Origin: Tretioscincus oriximinensis
Lineage: Eukaryota > Chordata > Lepidosauria > Squamata > Gymnophthalmidae
Direction: 5' to 3'
NCBI GenBank assembly: GCA_022410635.1
Contig: JAJVDF010000045.1
Coordinates: 1-64,000, forward strand
DNA: 64,000 nt
In this document: one piece after another, positions 12,901-24,491 of the stretch
Layout of the letters: each line of letters starts with the position of its first letter
Numbering within the stretch: position 1 is the first letter of the stretch
Notes under the pieces: model-generated
Databases searched by the model: none
Told to the model about the DNA's origin: nothing
Seen by the model: the letters and a program-made list of their open reading frames with translations, nothing else
Position numbers and translations under genes: made by a program

Positions 12901-15900
12901 GTGTGAATTTTGTTCTTTTCATACATTTTGACTGGGTTTTGATGAGGTTTGAGTGCTCGACTGCTGTGGTGCCCCAAAAAAGGGTGGATCCCTCTTTTGA
13001 GTATTCTCCCAAAATGTGGAGTATAGGATGTATAAAGAACATCTTTGTCTTTGTGTGGGTATTCTGTGGGTTGATTTGGCCATTCGTTTTAACTCTTTCT
13101 TCCTTTGATGTGTTAGGAAGGTAGCTTCAGTATTTCAGGAATACAGTTTGTTGACGATCTGTACCCTAATGTAGGGGAGAGCTGAAAGTCTATAAAACTG
13201 ACTAGTGTCAGTGAAATTGAACATGGCTGGGTCAAGCATAATATAAATTCATAGAGTATTCAGACTTCTTCCAAATTTATCCTGACGCCTACTATGCTAA
13301 TAAAGCAAAGCCGCTAAGCGAAGTTTTCTAAGAACAGTTGGAAACTTCATTATGTAGTTGCACCAATTAACTCTGTTAAGCTAATAACCATTCTGTTACA
13401 TTATAGAAGAAAAATCTAAATTTTATACCCCACTCTTCTCACCCAAAGGGACTCAGAGAGGATTACAAAGTTAATTTTCTCCCAAAGGCTTACATCTATT
13501 CTATCTTTCCCACCAGGTTAATGTTGATACTCATTTATCTAATTGAAATGTACACTGCAAATCTACTTTTTTTCAAATAGTTGAATTAGCTAGAACTGAA
13601 AGTCAGTAGAGGACGCTCACCCTTCTCAAAACCGGATCTCTCAGTTGAAAGACCGGTCCTTAGCATCTACACCATTCGTTCCTTCACAGTGATCGTTCAG
13701 TAAAATTCCATCAACATCTACTGGCCTCAATAATGAAATTTGTCCTTTGATTATATCAAATGTCTTTATTTCCTGCATTTTACTTAGTAACTTTTCTACA
13801 AAGAAACCAAGGTATGTGAATGTCATTTTGATTCTCCTCTCTTTTATGCTAGTCATAGAATTGGATCCAAATTCTACTGATTTCTTCATTTTTTTTGCAG
13901 TCTTCTATCCACTAACTGCATATTGAAAGCAACCATGGTAATATAATGAGCTATCACTGGAAAAGATCCTGATACTAGGAAAGACTGATGGCAAAAAGAG
14001 AAGGGCACAGCCAAGATTGAGATGGTTAGAAAGTGTCAGGGAGGCAACAAATACAAACTTGAGAAATATTCAGGACAGTCCTGAATAAAGGAACAACAAC
14101 AACAAGCAGGAGTGTTGTTTTAATGGCAGGTAAATGGCATCTCCCCTTACACTCTGCGGTCAATCATCTGACTATCCCTTATTGGTCATTTATTTATTTA
14201 ATTTATTTACATTTCTATACCACCCTATACCCAAAGGTTTCAGGGTAGTTAATAAAAGCCAACATATTAACTTATTAAATTGAAACTAACATATTAAAAC
14301 AACAGTATCTGAGGGTAGGGAAGGGAGAGCAGTTTTTTCAGCCAAAAGCTGAAAAATTAACCAACAACAATATTTAATACTCTTACTCACCATTACAATA
14401 TTCATTTTGTATAAGCATGTGATCATCTTCTGCCCAGGCAGAGAAGTATCTAACAACATGTGAATGCTGTCCCAAAACTGCATGGGCATAGACTTCTCTA
14501 AGAGCATTTTGCCTGTAAAAATTGAAACAAAGCTGTTACTTTAATAATCAGTTCAGCAAAGCACAACTGCCTTCATTATACAGCTTATCAATTCAAGTAA
14601 TAAAGAAAATACTGTAGGTCTAGTATAGGCTGAAAATAGCAATAGACTTGAAGTTAACTATTGATATAAATGATTATTTTTACAACAAACATTTCAACGA
14701 TTAGAACAGATATATAAAGGAAATCCTAGTGTACTGAGAAGTTTATTTTAATAATTAAATATACATACAGAAAGAAAAAGATAATACTGGGGTTGACATT
14801 TGGATTTCTACACATACTTACTCATCAATTGAGCCAGCCAAAGGCTTTTTAGAACGTTTTATTGCATAGACACAACCATCAAGCCTCTTCACGCATTTGA
14901 ATACTGAACCAAATTCTCCTGAGCCAATCTTTTCCAGTTCATGAAATTCTGTTGCGTATCGTGATTTCATGTTACTTTCTGTTATGCTGATTCTCTAAAA
15001 CGATTAACAAAATTGTGGATTATTTAACAAAAATCAAAAATTCTATAAAAGAAGATGCAGCCCACTGATTTCAGTGAAACTAAATACAATACTTATCTAA
15101 TTACATTTTTTCTTACCTTAGCAGGTCTGGCAGTTTCATCTTCAAGTTCTCCATCACTTGCTTCCATTTCCTCACCACAAGAGCTAAAAAATCGGGATAC
15201 AAAAATTAACAAGATTGAAAGATTCAGGCTGCATCCACACATGGATCTTGACAGTGCACTTACCTGGTTGTGCATCCCAGTATAGGTGGGAGGGAGGAAG
15301 GAAGTGCTGGCCCATGATTGACCATGCGCAGCCTTCCTTCCGCCCAGCCTGATTTCAGGGCTACCAGAAGAGGCCACATTTGATAAAACAGTGGGTTTTT
15401 GGTGCGGTGTACCGTGAGAGCTGAAAATATCATCTCTCATTAAACCTACTGCAAGGCAGTTTTGCTGCGACTGTGCCACTGACAAACTACCATTGCGTAT
15501 GCAGAAGCCACCGGGATGGCGCTCCTATGCAGACTTCAATACTCCATGTGGATGCAACTTCAGTCTTTTAATCTATAATCACACAATCATAGGACAACTT
15601 CTAAATATCTTCTTTCCCTAACACAAATATATACTATACACAGTGGACACAGATAAGATAACCTGGGAGAAACAGGGAAGAAAATCATGTCACTTTAAGG
15701 AGAAGAAACAGAGTGCTAGTGTTAACATATTATGCCAAAGGCCATCACACTATGGAAACATTTTGGATGAGTAAAATGCACATTAAGTTGGGTGAATAGA
15801 AACAAGTCATATGCCTAAAAAAATGAGTAGGAGAATGGAGAGAAGTGATCAGAGGGAAAAATCTGACTAATGGAGACCAATTATGGTGCTGCCATCCAGT

Positions 15901-18900
15901 GCAGCCAAAACATAGTGTATTATGACATCAGAATACAATACTGTATTAAAAAAACTGCTCTCCACTAGTATAAAAGAAAAAAACACCTGACAAGTCACCC
16001 AATACAGTGACAGATAGACTAAGGGGACAGCAAAGCAAAACGTTCAGGCAAAACATATCACTGGATTCGGAGAAACAGAACGATTGTGAAAAAGTAAGAG
16101 CTGCCCCATAGACTGTGTGATATTACCCAAAGCACTCAGGTATTACAAGTGTTCTCCCAATTCTTGTACATAAAAACAGAAAGACTGCCCTAGGAAAACT
16201 TACGATAGCTGTAAAAACCTGGAACACTTTTTTGTCTTCAAGTAACATAACTGCCTACGCTTTCACTATTCCTTTTCCCAACATTTGATAGCAGCACTTT
16301 CCATTCCATTTAGATAGAATGGTTGAATCTGTATTCTTGTATCATTGTACTCTTGTATGTTCTATTTAAAACCACCATGTGAAAGTATCAAATGTTCTGA
16401 GAATAAACAATTTACATCTTAAACAAGGACACACACAAAAAATGTAAAGTTAGTCCCTGTTTGCACAGGCCTCAGTAAAGTATTGTAATAGACTCCTGTA
16501 ACATTTATTTAATCTGTGCAAAGAGGGACTTTAATGCCATACTACACTGGATGTATGATATGCACAGAGCCCGGGTTTTTAACATTAAGTTACAACTTGC
16601 TAGAATGAAACACTCATGTTATACATGGCTTATTATATATTTATTTCTTTACATTTTTATACCACCCTATACTCAAAGGTCTCAGGGTGGTTAACAATAA
16701 AAACACAATTAACATGTTAAAAACAGCCACGTGCTAGGCAAGCTCAGTCATGAAATCTTCAGCACTATATGAAAGAATTCTATTTTCCTGTGTAAATCTC
16801 TTCCAGAGGTAAAAATCTCTTCTGGGCCAGACAAATCCATATTATTTTAAATACAATATCGCCAGATTAGTAATCAAAGAAAATAAGACTATTTGCTAGA
16901 GGCCCTGATTCTCCTTTGTCAAGAATTGCAAGATTGTCTAATCTCTATTAAGCACCCTGCCTTCTTTTCAGAAAGCTGCCAGTACCTATACTATCTTTAC
17001 TGAGAATAAGGGCTATAGGCCATTTTAACTTCCAAATTCAGTTGCTACCTGGTTCCAATGGCAAACCATTAATTGAGGTTTTCCATTTACACACACAAAA
17101 ATACCTCAGATACTCCTTCACTCTTCTCTGCTACAATGCATAACATTATTTTTAAATACTCCCGTACAGTAACATTTTTAAGGCATACCAGATACTCTGG
17201 ACAGCAACAATGAATTTGACCTGATGTTTAGCTTGTTGTTAAAACTCTATTGAAGCTATTGTTACTATTTTATTTATTGGCAACATTTATATAAGTTTAA
17301 ACAATTTTTAAAAACATTACAAGTTAGATTTTAATGCCTTTCTAATTCACTATGGAAATGATGCTAGTAAAATTCAATTGTGTTTACAAATTTAAACCAA
17401 CTGCCATTACAAAAATATTTCATAAATGTTTACATAACTTAATCAAATGTACTTACTCATTCCAATGTGTTCTCTTTCTCCTTCGACATTGCCCAGATGA
17501 AGATTGAAGGAAAAGAGAATCTGGAGTGAAAGGGTTGATGTTCACATGAGGTGCCTGTCCCACATCAGGTTCCTGCTTTACTAGTTTTCCAACATTCATA
17601 AAGAGGGTACCAGCTCGAAGCTTAGATGAACTTGATCCCATTCCCTGGGCTCTGCAAAGTAGACTCTAAAATGCAAAGAATAACCAAAACTAAACTATAA
17701 TGCAAACACTGTTTATTTTTCAACTCTTATTTTAAAAAGATATTTTCTGATTTCCTCCGATATACTTTTTCCAAAAATGAACTCATTCAATTTTTAATTA
17801 CCACTTCTTACTTCATATCAATTGTCCCATAACTTGGATCCTTTGGAAAGATTATCTGAAGGCTACACTCTGGAAGGAAAGAGACTGTTGGGCTGAATCC
17901 AGCTTTTACTGATTTGCTTGTCTGCATGTTTTCCTTATCTTTGTCACATTCTGTTTTAAGGGAAAATAGATCTGTTATGATAGAAGTGTGCATGCTTATT
18001 CTGTTTGCTTTGGATGAAGCTACATGCTTGCAATGGTCATTTAGCTGTATCATAAGTATCCTAATCATGTATTCTTAACTATTTTTAATCTATAGACTTT
18101 GTATATAATAAAGCTTTATTGCCTTCCAGCTGGAATAAAATCTTGTTTCTTCACCAGATCTTCTCACAAAGGGGTCTGAATAGTTCCTACATACTCTGCT
18201 AATACTGGATCAGTACCAGAATCAAACCCCAACAGAGACCATCTGCCAACCCATTTTAGGATTCAAATCAATACATTTCTTTTTCTTTCTCAAGAAAGGA
18301 CAATGTGCGTCGCATAAACCTAGAAAGCATTTTCATTGTATTAAGGCAGTTAGAACAGAAATCCTTTCACAAGCAATCTATTCTTGAACTTCTGTCTCTT
18401 ATGAATTCAGCCAAGTACAGACCCGGAAAAAATGGTTACAAGGATTAAAAACAGCTATAAGCAATCTGTTCAGATCCTATGTTGCCTGGATATCCAGATA
18501 TGCTAAAATTAGAGATGAGTGCAAGATATCACTTCTAGAGAGTCTTAAAAGACTCACCCGTGTACTTTCCATCTCACTGTCTTTTATCCAGCCTTCTGAA
18601 AAGCTTTTTAGCTATCCAATTTGACTAAAATGCCTCTAGCTTAGAATATTTTCTTTCCAAACTAATGACGCTTGACAGGTCTAGCATTCTTTATCAGGTG
18701 AGATTGTTCCTTAAGTCCTAAGAGAAGGAAGTCCCTCCAAGCCAGCTACAGCTGCAAACTGAATTGGTGTCTAGGTGATTTCTGCTGTTGCACAGCCCCA
18801 TCGCAGGAAAACTCACATAATACAGTCTCCTCAAAGTCTCTTGCCAGTTTCACACTATATCTATATACAGATCAAGAATTTATCAGTTTTTAATTTTTGA

Positions 18901-21900
18901 AGAAAAAATAGTGACTTTTAATATTAACTCTATACTAATTTCTCAGCAAACAGATATATTATTGCTCAAATTCCTTCCTAAATAAAATATGAACAATTCC
19001 GGGTCCTGCCTTAAATTCATATGGAAAAAGAGATAACAGATAATTTTAGGGATGATTAAAACAAGTTAAAAACCTAATAAAAGAAAGTTAAAAGTAGAAC
19101 TAAAAGAATACTAAAATCAAACATAAAATAAAAACAAATATAATTAAAATTTAACAAAGCATTAATGTTCTAACAATGGAAAGATCATAATATATAATTC
19201 TGAAACAAGCAGAATTAGAGAGGGCACTAACACATATGCATGAAAGCTGATGGGTGGAGCCAAAATCCAGACCACCCTTGCCGCCAAAAATGGTGATCAC
19301 GGCGACCGCAGCATGCCATCGGAAGTGTCGGCTGCCCCTGTTCCTGCTCTTCCTCTCCTCTGACCCCCTCCACCCACCCCTGCCCCCACAGTGTATGCCC
19401 TCCATTGCCGCTTGCACTCCTGCAGCCGCTTGCACACACACACCATGCCTCCTCCCACCCAACCCCAGGAGTGGGATAGAGGAGTCAGAGAGGGAGCCAG
19501 AGGTACATAGATACAGAAAGAGAAACACAGATACATAGATAGGTAGATAGGGGGGGGAGGGGGTATTATTTAGTTTGTTTTTCCCTCTAAATAATGTCTT
19601 GGCATCTATTACCTCTCCTTACTGTGGTAGCTGCCTCCCCAAATTGTGACTAGATCTCTCTCCTCTCATGCCTCCAATTCTACTATGTCCATTATCTTCC
19701 CTATTGCACCACAGGCTCCCACCTGTTCCCCACAGGCCCATGCAGTCTTGGAAAATCTGCAGTCAGCATGCCATCTAGACTCTTGCCAGGCCTTCTTGAT
19801 AGGAACATTTCAGGTCCTCTCAGAAAGCCTTGTGTGCTGATATGTACATATTCGTTTCCTACAACTTCAATAATAAATTCTTGCAGAAAGTGAGCATATT
19901 CATTCAAGTAATAGATGTTTTGGAAGGACTTCAGTCCTCTATTCTAGAAGGCCTGCAGGTAGGCCAAGAAGGCAGTATCATGGGAGTCTTTCCATGATTG
20001 CATGACTGATGACCACAGAGTGACACAGGTACAAGGGGAGCCAGGTGTGATGTAGAGCCAGTTTGGTGTAGTGGTTAAAGTGTTGGACTTGTACCGGGTA
20101 ATCTCCTGGTTCGATTCCCCACTCCTCCATGAAAGCCAGCTGGGTGACCTTGGGCCAGTCACAGTTTTTTGAACTCTTTCAGCCCCACCTACTCCACAGG
20201 GTGTCTGTTGTGGAAAAAGCAACAAAAAGCTATGTGCGCCACACTATGGTTGGCTGCCCTGAGACCTCGGGTATAGGGCGGGATACAAGTACAGAAAAAT
20301 AAATAAATATTCACACCAGGATTTTAACTTGATTAATAAACCAAAATGTGAGCAGTATGAACAGAAAATCTTATTGAAATTTATGGTCACAAATTGAAAT
20401 GCAATATCTCCTAGATTGAGAAAGCACATAATTCATTCTTGTGTTCTTATTTGTATCAAGTAAAAACAAATCTTAGAAATGTGAAGTCATAGAGAATTCT
20501 GAGCTAAACAAATTAAATTACTGCTGAAATTGGGACATCGGTGGCAAATGGAAATGTATCACTTGTTGTGTAAACTAAAGTAGAACTCTACAAAGGCCAA
20601 ATTATTTTGGTATGCTAACTGCAGTTTATCTCCAATCAAAAACATATTCCCTACAGCACCTGTCATGGCCTACACTAGCCCAGACAGAATGTGGACAGGA
20701 GCCCACTTTTTAGAACAGAATATGGCCAAGTATAAATCAGGCCAGTGTCCTTCAAGTAAAGTATCCTACTCTAGAGCCACCTAGAGATTTAAAAAACCTT
20801 CACTAATCTTACTTATGTTTGGAAATACAATATACAGACTCCACTACATTCTGCCACTTAAAAAATATTTTCTCACAGAAAAAAGCAGTTACCAAAGGAG
20901 AATGGTATCCAAATTACAACCTCAAAATTAAGGCAACTGAGATATAACCAAGGTATTCACCATCATAACGATTCTTAATTGGTTGAGTTTTTGGTAGCTT
21001 CAGAGGAAGCTGGTGCCTTCCAGCTGGTTAACTGTGACTTTAACTGAATAGGTATAGCCTGATCACAATTGATTTTGTTATCCACTATAATGGGTGAGGA
21101 GGTGGAGGAGAAAGAAATATTCCATTTATAAGGATTCTGGACATGATCTCACAATAAACCCTTATTCTTGAATTTTCTTTCCACAATGCATGACATGCAT
21201 TTCCTCACAAGTATTTGTCCACAATTTATTCATATTCAGATAGCACATGAGCTTGGTAGTTTGAGGATCTTGTAGCAGAGACTAACAAGAAACAGGTAAA
21301 CAACATGAACTTTTGTATACATGTCTATTATCCATATGCTCTGAATAACATCTGAACAGATTTGTCTATGAAAACTCATGTTGCCTATTTTTTTCTGTTA
21401 GTCGCTAAGGTGCTTTGAGAGCCCTTACTAGACATTGTGATCACGACAATATTTCATAAGTCAAGTTAGCTTGCCTTTAACTTATCAAAATGTCCTATGT
21501 AAGAATCAAGAATGGCAGTTTAAAAGAAATATAGAATTCAAATTTATATAAAAATATAGAATTCAAATTTATGTAAAAATATAGAATTCAAAATTATTTG
21601 TGCATAATATATTAAAATTATTTCACAAATATATATATAAAAATACAATAGTTTAATAACTACCTTGCCATAGGCAGGGATTCAAACTGTCCTAAATCCA
21701 GATTCCACAGAAATTTCATTAAAAGCATTGTTTTTTAATTCATCAAAACATGTCCGTAAGAAATGCAAAGTAGATTTCTAACTCTCCTCCCACCACTATT
21801 TTATATATGCATTAGCAACAATAGTCCCAATCAAAAGATGCTGCTTAGTTTTTAAAAGCCTTTTAAGTCTTTCTGTAGTCTGTGCCCTTTAAAAAAAATC

Positions 21901-24132
21901 CAGTGGTGGAAGCAGCAATTTGAATTCATTATGTAATCAGGATTGCCCTTTAACTAGTATCTTGAATGTAAACAATGCAAATTCAAATAAGCAATATGGA
22001 AGGATGGTCTTGGGAGTTCAGAAAGTTATAGTTGAGCATGCTGCAAAATGTCTATGGAAGTCTGAACATTCTGTAAAAATATTTTAGGAACAGTACAGTT
22101 ACATAATCTTAACGGACAATCTGTGGGCAGGACCCAACCAGTTGCCAACCCTCCGTCAGGTTCATTACATAACAAATTGACTCTTCATTTTTAAAAAGCT
22201 AATTTGTTATGTAATGAGCATGGTGAATGAGTGTGGCTATGGGAAAACATTCATTCATATTTTTTGTCACTTAGCAAGGGAACAAACAACAATTGCAAAA
22301 TGGACTATATAATTGACAATCATTAGACCTCAATAAATTCAAAATACAAACAACAAATATTGAAGTGCAGGGTGAAATTGCTGCAGCACAGAGCATTTGA
22401 TAGAATATGTGGCTTTGGTTCAGAAGCTCCATCTTGGCCGTTGTTATTATGGATGGCAACAGTAGATTACAGGAGGAAATTACAGGAGGATTCAGTGCAA
22501 AAGCAAACTTGGGTCCCTCCCTGTCTGCTGATAAGAGCTTAGCTTTGTTAGCACAGCCCTAAGAAAGGATTTTTTCACATCAAGCTAAAACCATTCTTCA
22601 GCAATCCCCCCCCCCATTTTATAGTGCCAGTTGCTATGGAAAGGTCACACCTACGGTAGTTGCCAGAAAAGAATAGAAAGATATGCTGCACCGTTAATGA
22701 ACATGTCTAAGAGAAAATTTCAGCAGATGCTTGATGCTGGAATTATAACTTGCACCTTCTGAAGTTTCCTGATATACCCTAAAGACACATAATTACTGCC
22801 CAGCTTTCTTTCTAACCACACCACATGCGAACACAATAGCAAGAACGCGACTTCAAATGAACACGTGCATCACTTTAAGTCTGCTTGCTGACGACATTCT
22901 ACTCATCAGGTACATGAAGCGCTCACTAAAGGCGCAGCAGCTCATCCAGGCAAATCAGCACGTGCAATACAAACGTGGAGAAATCATAGTTCCAAAAGCG
23001 CTGCCGATTTGGGGGTGTTATTCTCCCTCACAACACTCAACACGCTTTGAAGACGATGCAAAACTACTTTCAACCAAACCCCTTCCCTCCCCAAGGGAAC
23101 AAAAGGCCGGCCCTAAGGACTGTATGGATCCATCGGAGCCTGATCGCCGAGGAAAAAACCACAAAGGGGGGAGAAGGGGCGTGGCGGCGGCGCCTATTCC
23201 CTGGAGCGCCGCTAGTTGCCTGAATCGCCACACGGGCACAACAACACCCCGCGCCGTCTTTACCCCAGGGCAACAGACCTGCTTTCCCCAACACGCGTGA
23301 AAACGCTTCTGGGGTCAATGCAAGCGGGCGGCCCCCCGAGGCTCGTGTGCGAGACCCTTCAATGGGCCTCTCGGGCGTCTCGCCTCGCCCACGTGCGCCC
23401 AGGAAGCCGCCAGAGAGTCGGCCAAGCGGGGGTTGAGGGCGGTGGGCACCCCGAGGCGGCCGAGGCCTCTTCTTCCTCAGCGGCGGCGGCTCCCCACGAC
23501 CCCGCCGACCCGCCCCGCGGCCCCTCCCGGCCTCTCACCTTCGGCGTGTGCGGCGTGTCGAAGAGGCGCAGCTTGCGGAAGGTCTTGTGCGGCGGGGTGC
23601 CCGGGTACTCCGGCAAGGCCGAGCTCGTCGTCCCCTGCTGAGGCCGGCAGCGGAGCGGCTCGGGCCGCGGCGGGGACGCCTGTCCGCAGTAACTGCGCCC
23701 GCCCCTGAGCGGCGGCGACCCGGCCATGAAGTAGGCGCCCGGGGACTTCACGGGCGAGGAGCCGAAGCCCTCCTCCTCCCACGAGTCCCCCTCGTCGCCC
23801 GGCCGCGCCGGGGTTGCCAGCTCCATCGCCGCCTCCGCCTCTTCAAGGGACCGCGGCGGAGCCTCCTCCCCTCTGGCCGAGGTGCGGCTCACCGACAGCG
23901 GCGAGTCTGCCTCCTGGAAGGCCGAGTCTTCCCCGGTGCTGTTGCCGCTGCTTCCGCCCCCTTCCTCCTCCTCCTCGTAGCCGTCCTCCTCCTCTTCCTC
24001 CTCTTCCTCCTCACAGTCGCTGCCGCCGCCGCCGGAGAAGAGCAGCTTCTGACGGATCGGGGCCCCCAAGCGCCGGGATGCAAGGCGCCGCACCCCCGGC
24101 TGCTGCGGCTGCTGCCGGCTTAGGAAACTCAT
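9832..24132 (-). CDS. WEE1: WEE1 G2 checkpoint kinase, complete gene of 11 coding exons
   Basis: WEE1 is a nuclear kinase that phosphorylates the inhibitory tyrosine of CDK1 and delays entry into mitosis. The spliced frame is 23539-24132, 17457-17665, 15117-15183, 14822-14994, 14391-14512, 12478-12624, 12029-12124, 11859-11944, 11504-11674, 11268-11413 and 9832-9982, giving 653 residues against 646 in human. The N terminus ([13 protein letters not shown], polyglutamate, [17 protein letters not shown]) holds the phosphorylation and degron region. The kinase domain spans about 307-580: glycine loop GSGEFG (314-319), lysine K336, hinge NEYCNG, catalytic loop HMDIKPSN (D434), DLG in place of DFG (D471), and [14 protein letters not shown]. 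The C-terminal tail ends SFSLTIY. All introns are GT-AG and no stops or frameshifts were found. Confidence 0.97.
9983..11267 (-). other. WEE1: WEE1 intron 10
   Basis: A GT-AG intron between exons 10 and 11. Short chance ORFs only; no repeat could be confidently named in it. Confidence 0.7.
11268..11413 (-). CDS. WEE1: WEE1 exon 10, end of kinase domain
   Basis: Follows a CCCCAG acceptor and encodes [16 protein letters not shown], then [20 protein letters not shown] and KFKNSLLQ. It ends in phase 2 at AA|GTAAGT. Residues about 556-604. Confidence 0.95.
11504..11674 (-). CDS. WEE1: WEE1 exon 9, kinase C lobe
   Basis: Encodes [18 protein letters not shown], then the [19 protein letters not shown] and [17 protein letters not shown] blocks. 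Exactly 57 codons, phase 0 at both ends, with acceptor TTCCAG and donor GTAAGA. Residues 499-555. Confidence 0.96.
11859..11944 (-). CDS. WEE1: WEE1 exon 8, activation segment
   Basis: Encodes [18 protein letters not shown] then [11 protein letters not shown]. It carries the metal-binding DLG (the family's variant of DFG, D471) and the EGD signature of WEE1 kinases. Acceptor TATAG, donor GTAATC. Confidence 0.96.
12029..12124 (-). CDS. WEE1: WEE1 exon 7, acidic insert after the catalytic loop
   Basis: Encodes [20 protein letters not shown] then [12 protein letters not shown]. The first two bases complete the serine of the KPSN catalytic motif, and the asparagine (N439) coordinates metal. Human has IPNAASEEGDEDDW at this variable insert. 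Acceptor CCACAG, donor GTAAAG. Confidence 0.95.
   Translation of the reverse strand, partial: VIFSYLGPQFQVHYLKKVMMMNGHLAMLCLK
12478..12624 (-). CDS. WEE1: WEE1 exon 6, catalytic loop
   Basis: Encodes [18 protein letters not shown], then [18 protein letters not shown] and [10 protein letters not shown] with catalytic aspartate D434. Acceptor TTCTAG at 12625-12626, donor GTAAGTA. Starts phase 1, ends phase 1. Confidence 0.96.
13931..14104 (+). mobile_element. BovB (RTE clade) LINE 3' end
   Basis: The order CACTGGAAAAGATCCTGATA, CTAGGAAAGACTGATGGC, then GATTGAGATGGTTAGA resembles the C-terminal coding end of BovB (the LEKTLMLGKIEG-type peptide), ending in an ACAACAACAACAA tail. It lies antisense within WEE1 intron 5 and is diverged. 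BovB is known for horizontal spread between squamates and mammals. Confidence 0.7.
14196..14252 (-). repeat. SINE 3' tail fragment
   Basis: TTTATTTACATTTCTATACC then CCCTATACCCAAAGGTTTCA matches in reverse the tail of the SINE family at 7664-7902. A similar fragment lies at 16634-16700. Confidence 0.6.
14391..14512 (-). CDS. WEE1: WEE1 exon 5, hinge region
   Basis: Encodes [18 protein letters not shown], then [18 protein letters not shown] and EYCN. It includes the asparagine-gatekeeper hinge typical of WEE1. Acceptor TTACAG, donor GTGAGT, 122 nt, phases 2 to 1. Confidence 0.96.
14822..14994 (-). CDS. WEE1: WEE1 exon 4, glycine loop and catalytic lysine
   Basis: Encodes [20 protein letters not shown], then the glycine loop [12 protein letters not shown], and [17 protein letters not shown] with catalytic lysine K336. 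Acceptor TTTTAG, donor GTAAGT, 173 nt. Confidence 0.97.
15117..15183 (-). CDS. WEE1: WEE1 exon 3, short exon before the kinase domain
   Basis: A 67-nt exon encoding [20 protein letters not shown] plus AK. Human has SCGEDMEASDYELEDETRPAK here. Acceptor TTTTTAG, donor GTAAGA. The short length and a nearby mobile element (15228-15558) make it a candidate for variable splicing. Confidence 0.95.
15228..15558. mobile_element. Non-autonomous DNA transposon with GCTGCATCCACA ends
   Basis: The left end reads GCTGCATCCACACATGGA; the reverse complement of the right end reads GTTGCATCCACATGGA. A 5-bp repeat TTCAG flanks it (15223-15227 and 15559-15563). No coding capacity. It begins only 45 bases upstream of the WEE1 exon 3 acceptor. 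The superfamily is not certain. Confidence 0.55.
15559..17456 (-). other. WEE1: WEE1 intron 2, remainder
   Basis: AT-rich intron with one SINE tail fragment at about 16634-16705 (TTTATACCACCCTATACTCA). No other feature supported. Confidence 0.6.
17457..17665 (-). CDS. WEE1: WEE1 exon 2
   Basis: Encodes [20 protein letters not shown], then [39 protein letters not shown] and [20 protein letters not shown] and the basic CRRRKRT are WEE1 signatures; the basic run resembles a nuclear localisation signal. Acceptor TTTAG, donor GTAAGT, phase 2 at the end. Confidence 0.96.
19240..19555. repeat. GC-rich insert with a GATA-type microsatellite
   Basis: About 250 bases of C-rich sequence end in ACATAGATACAG, AGATACATAGATAGGTAGAT and a G run. 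It stands out from the AT-rich intron and overlaps reading frames on both strands, none of recognised homology. It is probably a mobile-element remnant of unknown family. Confidence 0.4.
20056..20314 (+). repeat. tRNA-derived SINE (Sauria-SINE-like), full length
   Basis: The head AGCCAGTTTGGTGTAGTGGT has A box TGGTGTAGTGG (20064-20074) and B box GGTTCGATTCC (20108-20118), the internal RNA polymerase III promoter. The body reads AGCTGGGTGACCTTGGGCCA and CTACTCCACAGGGTGTCTGT, and the tail GGTATAGGGCGGGATACAAG then AAATAAATAAAT. Confidence 0.85.
21526..21600. repeat. Three-copy 25-bp tandem repeat
   Basis: TATAGAATTCAAA recurs with exactly 25-base spacing (GAATTC at 21534, 21559 and 21584). Confidence 0.85.
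22162..22217. repeat. Perfect 17-bp inverted repeat (hairpin)
   Basis: TCATTACATAACAAATT at 22162-22178 is the exact reverse complement of 22201-22217, with a 22-base loop. It may be the core of a small MITE or an RNA hairpin within the WEE1 intron 1 transcript. Confidence 0.8.
23539..24132 (-). CDS. WEE1: WEE1 exon 1 (coding part), regulatory N terminus
   Basis: Starts [19 protein letters not shown] and runs 198 codons to DTPHTPK with donor GTGAGA. It contains a CDCEE-type acidic run (GAG repeats), [15 protein letters not shown] [34 protein letters not shown] (phosphodegron region in human WEE1), and [19 protein letters not shown]. Reading frames on the other strand here are shadows of GC-rich DNA. 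Confidence 0.97.
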
Positions 24133-24479
24133 CGCTTCTTCTTCGCCTCCCTCCCTCGGACAGGTCGGGCAGGAGCACCTGCAGGCCTAAGCCCGCTCAC
24201 GCCCACCTTCCCGTGCAGCCAAAATACACCCAGGCAGGCGCCTGTTCGTACGACTCGCCTGTCGCGCTTGTGCGACCCGTGACCACGCGCGTCCTCGCCA
24301 AACTGCTCCTCCCTCTTCCACACACACAGCGCTCGCTCGCTCGCCCGTTCGGAATCCGCGGCTTTCCCGCGACCGTTAGTCACGTGGCAGATCACACCAA
24401 CCAATCACACCCGCCCCCTCCGTTTGAAAACATAGGAGGTGGGGGGGCGGGACCGTACGTGCTTACGTCAGACGGTTCA

Positions 24480-24491
24480 TTTGGCGCGAAA
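24480..24491. promoter_or_regulatory. WEE1: Palindromic E2F site
   Basis: TTTGGCGCGAAA is a full two-sided E2F consensus, about 350 bases upstream of the WEE1 start codon. Confidence 0.65.

Larger units (their letters stand above)
12625..14390 (-). other. WEE1: WEE1 intron 5 with repeat fragments
   Basis: Holds a SINE-like tail remnant (about 13414-13470), a BovB 3' end (13931-14104) and a second SINE tail (14196-14252). The rest is unclassified AT-rich sequence. Confidence 0.7.
17666..23538 (-). other. WEE1: WEE1 intron 1 (5.9 kb)
   Basis: Holds a GC-rich insert ending in GATA repeats (19240-19555), a full SINE (20056-20314), a 25-bp tandem repeat (21526-21600) and a perfect hairpin (22162-22217). 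The 3' part from about 23140 is CpG-rich. The other stretches show nothing supported. Confidence 0.75.

Noticed and set aside
19151..19538. Frames on both strands in the GC-rich insert of WEE1 intron 1
   Set aside because: Low-complexity, proline- and histidine-rich on one strand and glycine-rich on the other; no homology.
22857..23300. Plus-strand frame with [16 protein letters not shown], resembling an L1-type RT box
   Set aside because: Only this one short motif resembles RT; the flanks have no L1-like sequence and the frame runs into the WEE1 CpG island. Treated as chance.
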